A stretch of DNA of 7,163 nt, taken from Allomuricauda sp. GTDB lineage: Bacteria; Bacteroidota; Bacteroidia; Flavobacteriales; Flavobacteriaceae. Under the pieces are notes generated by a model. The model was not told the origin of the DNA, made no database searches, and saw only the letters and a list, made by a program, of their open reading frames with translations. Positions within the stretch are counted from its first letter, which is position 1, and each line of letters starts with the position of its first letter. Location of the stretch: assembly GCA_028289745.1 (NCBI GenBank), contig JANQOD010000338.1, positions 1-7,163 on the forward strand, written 5' to 3'. Below, piece after piece: positions 1 through 5,325 of this stretch. A program made the position numbers and the translations under genes.

Positions 1-689
1 ATTTCAGATTGCATCAGGCCGATCATGGCATTGACAACATCGTTGATAGAGACAAAGCCTGTGCCACCAGGAGGGGCATATTTTTTTTCCTTGGCCGCAA
101 AGTAGAAGAAAGAACCGCTGCCACTTTTCCAAAAACCAGGTCCGAAGACCACACCTGGATTCACAATAATAGCCGGTAGCGCTTCTTGGGTGCCCCGCCA
201 AACTTCCAATTCGGCCCTTCTTTTCGTATGGCCATAGACGGTGGCGTGTTTGTCGCTCCATTCCGTATTCTCATCAACGGGTTGTCCATTTATACTGCTG
301 CCCAAGGCGGCAATTGAACTGATGTAACATAATTTTTTGACCTTGTTCGCCAAGCAAGCGTTCACCACATTGGCCGTACCTTCAATATTTACCTTCACCA
401 GATCTTGGTATTTGGCAGGGTCAAACGAAACCAAAGCCGCACAATGGTATACCTGCTCGACGCCTTCCATGCTTTTATTGAGTCGGACGACATCGTTGAG
501 GTCGGTTTTGACCCAAATGATATTGTCCATAAAGACATTGGGCTCATTTGTATAGTACGAAAAAACCTTTTCAATCTTTTTGAGACTCTCTCGAGAACGA
601 TAAATGGCTTTTACCGACTGCCCGCTCTTCAAGAGTCCGAACAACAAATGGGAACCGATAAGACCTGTACCGCCAGTAACCAAAATCAT
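1..689 (-). CDS. NAD-dependent epimerase/dehydratase family protein (extended SDR), 3' part missing
   Basis: The reading frame starts at the ATG at 689-687 and stays open to the left edge, giving 229 residues. The start lies directly before a Rossmann fold: residues 5-12 are TGGTGLIG (the TGxxGxxG dinucleotide-binding motif), D63 sits in TDLND after the second beta strand, and AALVSF at 84-89 follows the fourth. Catalytic residues of the short-chain dehydrogenase family are present: S124/S125 in YISSIAALG, and Y152 and K156 in YGHTK. VNPGVVFGPG at 176-185 is the usual loop after the active site. Extended SDR enzymes of this type are commonly 320-340 residues, so roughly 100 C-terminal residues, including most of the substrate-binding lobe, lie outside the window. 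The overall look is closest to dihydroflavonol-4-reductase-like or nucleoside-diphosphate-sugar epimerase-like members. The substrate cannot be assigned. It is divergent from tyrS, and no convincing promoter of its own was found. Confidence 0.9.
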   Translation of the reverse strand, partial: MILVTGGTGLIGSHLLFGLLKSGQSVKAIYRSRESLKKIEKVFSYYTNEPNVFMDNIIWVKTDLNDVVRLNKSMEGVEQVYHCAALVSFDPAKYQDLVKVNIEGTANVVNACLANKVKKLCYISSIAALGSSINGQPVDENTEWSDKHATVYGHTKRRAELEVWRGTQEALPAIIVNPGVVFGPGFWKSGSGSFFYFAAKEKKYAPPGGTGFVSINDVVNAMIGLMQSE

Positions 690-719
690 GGCTTAAATGT
701 ACCCAATTGCCAGATAATA

Positions 720-752
720 TTGGTGAAATTGTAGCGCAACATTCTATATTTG
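720..752 (+). promoter_or_regulatory. Bacteroidota-type promoter for tyrS
   Basis: TATATTTG at 745-752 is an exact match to the Bacteroidota -7 consensus TAnnTTTG. A TTGG at 720-723 lies 21 bases upstream, within the usual spacing for the -33 element. Transcription would begin around 757-760, leaving a leader of about 20 bases before the ATG at 777. The match is by eye, and the -33 element is only partial. Confidence 0.6.
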
Positions 753-776
753 CAAGAATTCACAGAAAACCTCATA

Positions 777-2072
777 ATGGCGATAAACTTTGTCAAAGAA
801 CTGGAATGGCGGGGCATGCTTCACGATGCCATGCCAGGAACCGAAGAACATTTGATGAACGATATGCGATCGGCCTACGTAGGTATTGATCCCACGGCCG
901 ATTCGCTACATATAGGCCATTTGGTCGGTGTCATGATGCTGCGCCATTTTCAATTGGCCGGCCATAGGCCCATAGCCCTGGTAGGTGGGGCAACAGGTAT
1001 GATCGGCGATCCTTCGGGCAAATCGGAAGAACGCAATCTATTGGATGAAAAAACACTACGTGACAACCAAGAGGCGATCAAAGAACAGCTTAGCCGTTTT
1101 TTAGACTTTGGTAGTGACGAAAAAAATGCTGCCCTGTTGGTCAACAACTACGATTGGATGAAAGATTTTTCCTTTTTGGAGTTCATCCGCGATGTGGGCA
1201 AACATATCACCGTCAATTACATGATGGCCAAAGATTCTGTCAAAAAGCGACTTTCCGCTGAGGCAAAAGAGGGCATGTCGTTCACCGAATTCACCTATCA
1301 GTTGGTTCAGGGCTACGACTTTTTGCACCTTTATAAAAAGTATGACTGTACATTGCAAATGGGTGGCAGTGATCAATGGGGAAACATTACCACCGGCACA
1401 GAATTGGTTCGTCGTATCGATGGCGGCAAGGGCTATGCCCTGACCTGCCCTTTGATAACCAAGGCAGACGGCTCAAAATTCGGTAAGACCGAAAGTGGCA
1501 ATATTTGGTTGGATGCCAATCGAACATCACCTTATAAGTTCTATCAATATTGGTTGAACACCTCTGATGAAGATGCCGAAAAATACATCAAGATTTTTAC
1601 CTTTTTGTCTAAAAAGGAAATAGAAAAACTCGTCGAAGAACACAATAGGGCACCACATTTGAGGATACTCCAAAGAAAATTGGCCGAAGAGATCACCGTG
1701 ATGGTACATTCGCGACAAGACTTTGAAAATGCGGTGAGGGCCAGCGAGATCCTTTTTGGAAAATCAACCTCGAACGACCTCAAGCAATTGGATGAAAAAA
1801 CGTTTTTAGAAGTTTTTGAAGGGGTGCCCCAGGCAGCGCTTTCACGAACTGAATTGGTCAGTGGGCTCGATATGGTAGCGGCACTTGCTGCCAAGACCGG
1901 TTTTTTGAAATCTAATGGTGAAGCCATAAGGGAGCTGAAACAAAATGCCATTTCGGTCAACAAAGAAAAAGTTGGTGCCGACTACACGATTGCCGAATCT
2001 GATTTGATCAACGACAAATTTGTGCTTTTGCAGAGAGGGAAGAAAAACTACTTTGTGATAGTCATTACCTGA
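777..2072 (+). CDS. tyrS: Tyrosyl-tRNA synthetase
   Basis: This cytoplasmic class I aminoacyl-tRNA synthetase charges tRNA-Tyr with tyrosine using ATP. The 431-residue length is normal for the bacterial enzyme. Visible signatures, in order: YVGIDPTA at 34-41 (tyrosine/ATP pocket), the HIGH motif at 45-48, the TYQLVQGYD segment at 173-181 with tyrosine-contacting residues, GGSDQWGN at 196-203, and KFGKT at 234-238, which replaces KMSKS as in typical bacterial TyrRS. The last ~60 residues, from about 370 on, resemble the S4-like RNA-binding domain. An in-frame TTG at 750 would add nine residues, but that codon is part of the -7 promoter box, so the ATG at 777 (protein starting MAINFVKELEW) is chosen. 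The gene stands alone on its strand, divergent from the epimerase and ending 18 bp before the end of the convergent LuxE-like gene. No truncation or missing catalytic motif was seen. Confidence 0.98.
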   Translation: MAINFVKELEWRGMLHDAMPGTEEHLMNDMRSAYVGIDPTADSLHIGHLVGVMMLRHFQLAGHRPIALVGGATGMIGDPSGKSEERNLLDEKTLRDNQEAIKEQLSRFLDFGSDEKNAALLVNNYDWMKDFSFLEFIRDVGKHITVNYMMAKDSVKKRLSAEAKEGMSFTEFTYQLVQGYDFLHLYKKYDCTLQMGGSDQWGNITTGTELVRRIDGGKGYALTCPLITKADGSKFGKTESGNIWLDANRTSPYKFYQYWLNTSDEDAEKYIKIFTFLSKKEIEKLVEEHNRAPHLRILQRKLAEEITVMVHSRQDFENAVRASEILFGKSTSNDLKQLDEKTFLEVFEGVPQAALSRTELVSGLDMVAALAAKTGFLKSNGEAIRELKQNAISVNKEKVGADYTIAESDLINDKFVLLQRGKKNYFVIVIT

Positions 2073-2090
2073 TCTGAAACTTCTTCATGG

Positions 2091-3077
2091 TTATAGTGCC
2101 ATCAGATTGCATCCCCTGATATCTGAATGGTCAAAACGGCCCAATATCTCAAAACTACCGTCATTATTTGCTTTGCCCAAATCTTGGGTGGCGATGAAAG
2201 CACAAGAATCGATATTGGCCAAATCTATGATATTGACTCCGCCAGTTTTCTTGAAAATGGGATATGTGAGTGGGTCTTCGGTATTGCGAATCATTATCTG
2301 CATCCATGGAGGGGTTTTGAACCTGCCATTGCCCTTTGAGTACGCTTGAGACAACAATTCGGTCATACCGTATTCTGAGTGAATCACATCAACACCGAGG
2401 GCATGGCTTAAAATTAGGTGCAACTCAGAACGGATGAGCTCTTTTCGCCTTCCTTTCATACCACCTGTTTCCATAACGGTACAGTATTTTAAACGCTGGG
2501 GATAGCTTTCGGCAAAATCCAATAATGCAAAGGAAACCCCCATCAAAATGGTCTTGGTCTTGCTGGCTTCCAACTGTCGCAGTTTTTGATGCAACGCTTC
2601 ATGGTCATAGCGGTGGAAACCACTTTCAGGATGTTGGGTCTGTTGGATCAATTTCTCGACCATGAACACCAAAGAAGACCCTTGGCGTTCAAGATAAGAA
2701 GGTAGCAAGGCCAAAATGCAATAGTCTTGTGGATTGCCATAGAATAGTTGAAAAGCGGTCAAAAAGCTTTTGGTGTACAGACCACTATCAAGAACACCAT
2801 GCTTACTGGTTTCATTGCCCGTGGTACCACTACTTTCAAAGACCAGCTCAGGGTCTTTATTGTCGGTCACAACTCGGTGGGATTTGAAGAATTCAATGGG
2901 CAAAAACGGAATATCAGTAAACTTGCCGACATTTTGTGGCCCTCTTTTCAAATGTTCGCAAAAAGCCCGATATACTTTGTTTTTTTGGTATTGGTAAGAA
3001 AAAATCTCAAGCGCCAAATGCTCGAATTCTTTTTCACAGGTGATATTGAAAATAGTATTTCGTAGACTGCTGTCCAT
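2091..3077 (-). CDS. LuxE-like acyl-protein synthetase / acyltransferase family protein
   Basis: The predicted protein has 328 residues and no signal peptide, so it is probably cytoplasmic. It resembles the LuxE branch of adenylate-forming enzymes, which activate a fatty acid with ATP and take the acyl group onto the enzyme. Visible motifs: FESSGTTGNETSK at 80-92, equivalent to the Ser/Thr/Gly-rich ATP-binding loop; HSEYGMTELLSQ at 233-244, equivalent to the conserved YGxTE motif; and GRFDHSDIRG at 313-322, equivalent to the hinge motif before the C-terminal lobe. The protein stops very soon after this hinge, so the large mobile C-terminal domain of acyl-CoA ligases is absent, as in LuxE. A cysteine, C323, lies six residues from the C-terminus. 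The ATG at 3077 (MDSSLRN) is preferred over an in-frame ATG at 3119, because the extra residues would be encoded by the terminator hairpin of the upstream gene. No luciferase or reductase genes are nearby, so a bioluminescence role is not implied. The substrate is unknown. Confidence 0.85.
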   Translation of the reverse strand: MDSSLRNTIFNITCEKEFEHLALEIFSYQYQKNKVYRAFCEHLKRGPQNVGKFTDIPFLPIEFFKSHRVVTDNKDPELVFESSGTTGNETSKHGVLDSGLYTKSFLTAFQLFYGNPQDYCILALLPSYLERQGSSLVFMVEKLIQQTQHPESGFHRYDHEALHQKLRQLEASKTKTILMGVSFALLDFAESYPQRLKYCTVMETGGMKGRRKELIRSELHLILSHALGVDVIHSEYGMTELLSQAYSKGNGRFKTPPWMQIMIRNTEDPLTYPIFKKTGGVNIIDLANIDSCAFIATQDLGKANNDGSFEILGRFDHSDIRGCNLMAL

Positions 3078-3086
3078 GGTCAAGGG

Positions 3087-3094
3087 CAAAAATA
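3087..3094 (-). promoter_or_regulatory. Possible -7 promoter box of the LuxE-like gene
   Basis: The minus strand reads TATTTTTG here, matching TAnnTTTG. It lies downstream of the terminator hairpin at 3104-3135 and 9 bases before the ATG at 3077, so a transcript from it would be almost leaderless. No good TTTG-like -33 element was found at the expected distance, so this is a tentative call. Confidence 0.35.
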
Positions 3095-3095
3095 G

Positions 3096-3135
3096 CCAAA
3101 ATAAAAGCCCCGGTACCATAGGTGCCAGGGCCTTT
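3096..3135 (-). terminator. Rho-independent terminator after the downstream sorting-domain protein gene
   Basis: On the minus strand, AAAGGCCCTGGCACC (3135-3121) pairs with GGTACCGGGGCTTT (3117-3104) around a three-base loop, with one bulged base, one G-U pair and one mismatch. A T-rich tail, TTTTATTTT, runs from the base of the stem. The hairpin begins 19 bases after the stop codon of the gene ending at 3155. The same hairpin is less well placed to act on the plus strand, where the following bases are not an immediate T run. Confidence 0.75.
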
Positions 3136-3154
3136 GGACAGATTGTGTTTTTTG

Positions 3155-3478
3155 TTACTTGACGACCAATTTTCTGGTCATTGTCTTGTTTTGCTCGGTC
3201 ACCTGAAGTACGTACACCCCAGGAACCAATCGAGATATGTTCAAAGTGTTGGTCGTAATGATGTCGGTCAAGACAATCTCGCCAAATACATCGTACACCG
3301 TTATTTTCTTAATGCCATTGGTGGCAGTGGTGATATAAATCTCATCGCCATAAGCTGGGTTGGGGTACATTTTGAAACCCTGCAACTCTTGTGGCTCTGG
3401 ATTGTTCACAGTGACCAATTCTTGGCCCATGCTGAATAAAGGAATCACCATAATGAGAATTAAGTAGATTTTTTTCAT
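3155..3478 (-). CDS. Minimal secreted T9SS type A sorting-domain protein (copy 1)
   Basis: The predicted protein has 107 residues. Residues 1-19 form a signal peptide (MKK, hydrophobic core, SMGQ with likely cleavage before or after Q19). After a short linker (about 20-34), the remainder is one T9SS type A sorting domain: KMYPNP at 36-41, ITVYDVFGEIV at 59-69, LNISRLVPGVYVLQV at 79-93 and a basic end TRKLVVK at 101-107. This domain normally directs a cargo across the outer membrane through the type IX machinery, where the sortase PorU removes it. Here there is essentially no cargo, only about 15 residues between signal peptide and domain. Its neighbour (3639-3947) is a paralogue, with about 32 of 73 sorting-domain positions identical by hand count and no gaps. 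It appears to have its own promoter (3498-3527) and terminator (3096-3135). A role is not known; it could also be a remnant of a larger cargo protein. Confidence 0.88.
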   Translation of the reverse strand: MKKIYLILIMVIPLFSMGQELVTVNNPEPQELQGFKMYPNPAYGDEIYITTATNGIKKITVYDVFGEIVLTDIITTNTLNISRLVPGVYVLQVTEQNKTMTRKLVVK

Positions 3479-3497
3479 ACGCTTGATTTGGGATAAG

Positions 3498-3527
3498 CAA
3501 AGTAAAGATAGATAATCGCCTTACAAT
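3498..3527 (-). promoter_or_regulatory. Candidate promoter of sorting-domain protein copy 1
   Basis: On the minus strand, TTACTTTG (3505-3498) matches the -7 consensus TAnnTTTG at all but the second position. ATTG (3527-3524) lies 18 bases upstream as a -33-like element. The predicted transcript start near 3490 leaves a short leader before the ATG at 3478. The nearby TATCTTTA is an alternative -7 box but lacks a well-spaced upstream partner. Confidence 0.4.
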
Positions 3528-3638
3528 CAGACAGTAAATGTTGTGAAAGGCAATTTTTTGTATGTAAAGCCTGATTTTTTGCACAAAAAGGGTGTCAAGC
3601 CCATGAACTCAGCTAGAAAAACGGGAATCTTTGAAAAA

Positions 3639-3947
3639 CTACTTGATGATTAGTTTTCGTGTGGCGACCTTGTCTTTTTCGAATATTCTAATGATATACA
3701 CGCCTTTATCAAGGGTCGAAAGATTAAGCTCTATACCTAAAATGGTGGTTTGAAGTACTTGAGTGCCCAATACATCGAAAATCATGATTTTTTTGGGGGC
3801 ATTCTCAGTGGTATTGATAAAAATCTTACCGTGGGTCACGGGATTGGGGTAGAGTTTTAACCCGTCTATATCACCCTTCGCCTGAGATTCTTGGGCGAAT
3901 CCTAAGGAGCAAACAAAAAAGAAAGCAATTAAGTAAAAGTGCTTCAT
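3639..3947 (-). CDS. Minimal secreted T9SS type A sorting-domain protein (copy 2)
   Basis: The predicted protein has 102 residues. Residues 1-19 are a signal peptide (MKHFYLIAFFFVCSLGFAQ), followed by only about 10 residues (ESQAKGDIDG) before the T9SS type A sorting domain. The domain shows KLYPNP at 31-36, KIMIFDVLGTQVL at 53-65, LNLSTLDKGVYIIRI at 74-88 and the basic end ATRKLIIK at 95-102. It should cross the inner membrane by Sec and the outer membrane by T9SS, which would leave at most a peptide of about ten residues once the domain is cleaved. The ATG at 3947 is chosen because it starts the signal peptide and follows a perfect -7 box at 3975-3982. The upstream in-frame GTG at 4046 would add 33 residues before the signal peptide. 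The gene precedes copy 1 in the direction of transcription, and a strong terminator separates it from the lipoprotein gene. Function unknown. Confidence 0.88.
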   Translation of the reverse strand: MKHFYLIAFFFVCSLGFAQESQAKGDIDGLKLYPNPVTHGKIFINTTENAPKKIMIFDVLGTQVLQTTILGIELNLSTLDKGVYIIRIFEKDKVATRKLIIK

Positions 3948-3974
3948 AAAGTACTGGTAACAAAGGGTATGCCA

Positions 3975-3982
3975 CAAATATA
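3975..3982 (-). promoter_or_regulatory. -7 promoter box of sorting-domain protein copy 2
   Basis: The minus strand reads TATATTTG, an exact TAnnTTTG match and identical to the box upstream of tyrS. Transcription would start near 3968, leaving about 20 bases before the ATG at 3947. A TTGGG lies upstream but about 14-15 bases away, closer than the usual -33 spacing. The box supports expression of this gene independent of the receptor-lipoprotein operon. Confidence 0.55.
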
Positions 3983-4046
3983 GAAATTTTGCCTGCCCAA
4001 CTCTTTTCAGGGAAAGAAAAACGCTACACTTTTCGATGAAATGCAC

Positions 4047-4081
4047 AAAAAAGGCCCTGATGGTTACATCAGGGCCTTTTT
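4047..4081 (-). terminator. Strong Rho-independent terminator of the receptor-lipoprotein operon
   Basis: A perfect 10 bp stem, GGCCCTGATG (4053-4062) with CATCAGGGCC (4067-4076), has a four-base loop. An A tract (4047-4052) and a T tract (4077-4081) extend it, so the structure can work in either direction. It lies 25 bases after the lipoprotein stop codon. With no plus-strand gene ending nearby, its job here is to stop minus-strand transcription. Confidence 0.92.
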
Positions 4082-4106
4082 GGCATGCAAACTAACTATA
4101 ACTCAA

Positions 4107-5303
4107 TTAATTTATTCCAACGGTCCAACCTGGACCCCAAGTGGCGACATCGGTTCCTGTGCCGTCACCTATGCCGGTCACAAGTTCTGATTCTGCAATA
4201 CCACCATCAATCGAAGTATTCGTACCTACATTGGTAAAAGTTACATCGGTGAACGTCAATGTATCGTCTGTAATGTTTTGCGAAGTCGGAGTGGCCGCCT
4301 CATCATCATCAACAGAAATTCCGGTGTCCTTACCGATAATTTCAACATTGCTAAAGGTACCTTGGGTACCAGCTCTTAGCAAGAAGCCCCTAGTGCTGTC
4401 AGCTGTACTTTCACTTTCTATGGTTACATTGGTGACCGTAGGATTTGAGAATGTACCTGTTGCGTTGGTAAAATCGGTATTGAACCCATCGCATTCAAAT
4501 GCTTCATCACCAATACCGTCACCTTGAAGAACATAAGCATCAGTGATTGTGCCTGAATATCCTTCCGTCCAGTCGATTGAATCATCTGCAGCGTTAACAA
4601 CTACTATATTGCTGGCGTTTACGGTTCCGCCAAAAAATTCTACACCATCATCGTCGCCTTCAAATGCCTGAATATATTGTACTGTGGTTCCGTTTCCTAC
4701 CCCATAGAAAGAGAAACCGTTGTTTTCAGATTGACCATCAGCAGCACCTCCAGAATATTCAACACGTACGTATCTCAATATACCTGAATTGTCATCAACT
4801 ACATTACCGCCATAAGGCAGGTTTCCGATCTCAGAGGTTGAGGTAGCAGTACCTGTGACAGAGTTCAAAGGCGCCCTCCCCAAAAGAATAAGTCCGCCCC
4901 AGTCACCGGCTGAAGGAGAACTTGCTCCCGAAGTGAACACGATGGGATTTGATGCAGACCCATCGGCAATAATCTGCGCTCCCTGTGAGATGGCTAGATA
5001 AACGCTTGTCCCGGCTGCTTGTGCCGTAATGGTCGTTCCAGCAGGAATGGTAATGGTTGTACCACTGGCCATAATTGTCGCACCTGATAAAATATAGTTG
5101 ATATCGGGGTCTAAGGTCAAATCTTCTGTGTACACACCACTTAAACGAACTTCAGTTTCACCCGGATTGGGATCAGGTTGGTTAGTAGTGTTGTTGGTTG
5201 TGGTGACACTGTTATCGTTGATAACAATATCGGCAGTATCGTCGCTTTCACAGGCAATCATTAGTGCAGCGGCTATACCTAAAAATAAAAACTTGTTTTT
5301 CAT
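4107..5303 (-). CDS. Acidic surface-type lipoprotein with beta-helix-like fold
   Basis: The predicted protein has 398 residues. A lipoprotein signal peptide ends in ALMIA before C18, and the following residues ESDDTAD resemble the lipoprotein export signal (S-D-D type) that sends Bacteroidota lipoproteins to the cell surface. A Thr/Asn/Pro-rich linker (about 30-50) leads to a region rich in short beta strands and Gly/Asn/Thr/Asp turns (about 55-365), which reads as a right-handed parallel beta-helix; examples are ATIMASGTTITIPAGTTIT and FSNPTVTNVTIES. Acidic clusters occur at EGDDDGVEFFGG (215-226), NAADDSIDW (237-245) and VDDDEA (331-336). By hand count it has about 53 acidic and 9 basic residues. 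It has no T9SS sorting domain, so anchoring should be by lipid. The gene starts 22 bp after the receptor stop codon, with no promoter-like box in between, so it is almost certainly cotranscribed with the receptor. Related flavobacterial proteins are sometimes labelled multidrug transporter, which this sequence does not support. A ligand-binding partner role is inferred. Confidence 0.88.
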   Translation of the reverse strand: MKNKFLFLGIAAALMIACESDDTADIVINDNSVTTTNNTTNQPDPNPGETEVRLSGVYTEDLTLDPDINYILSGATIMASGTTITIPAGTTITAQAAGTSVYLAISQGAQIIADGSASNPIVFTSGASSPSAGDWGGLILLGRAPLNSVTGTATSTSEIGNLPYGGNVVDDNSGILRYVRVEYSGGAADGQSENNGFSFYGVGNGTTVQYIQAFEGDDDGVEFFGGTVNASNIVVVNAADDSIDWTEGYSGTITDAYVLQGDGIGDEAFECDGFNTDFTNATGTFSNPTVTNVTIESESTADSTRGFLLRAGTQGTFSNVEIIGKDTGISVDDDEAATPTSQNITDDTLTFTDVTFTNVGTNTSIDGGIAESELVTGIGDGTGTDVATWGPGWTVGIN

Positions 5304-5325
5304 TGTTTTGAATTTAAAAGAATAA

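Noticed and set aside
4..261. 85-codon minus-strand frame near the left edge
   Set aside because: It lies in a different frame inside the epimerase gene, whose own frame runs open from 689 to the edge with clear SDR motifs.
694..701. TACATTTA on the minus strand as a promoter box for the epimerase gene
   Set aside because: It misses the final G of TAnnTTTG, sits only a few bases from the ATG and has no well-spaced -33 partner.
1544..1963. 139-codon minus-strand frame opposite tyrS
   Set aside because: It is antisense to the C-terminal half of a clearly conserved tyrS, has low-complexity Ser/Phe-rich content, and has no recognisable domain or promoter box.
2070..2140. Possible terminator between the convergent tyrS and LuxE-like genes
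   Set aside because: Only short, interrupted complementarities (such as ATGG/CCAT and CAGAT/ATCTG with large loops) are present, with no T tract, so no intrinsic terminator can be supported.
2748..3065. 105-codon plus-strand frame opposite the LuxE-like gene
   Set aside because: It is antisense to the region encoding the ATP-binding loop of the LuxE-like protein, and no protein features were seen in it.
3570..3638. Terminator after sorting-domain protein copy 2
   Set aside because: The best candidate on the minus strand is a three-base-pair GGG/CCC hairpin followed by TTTTT (around 3582-3602). It is too weak to call.
4141..4527. 128-codon plus-strand frame opposite the lipoprotein gene
   Set aside because: It is Val/Ser/Pro-rich, as expected from the reverse complement of a Thr/Gly/Asp-rich beta-helix gene. 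It is a shadow.
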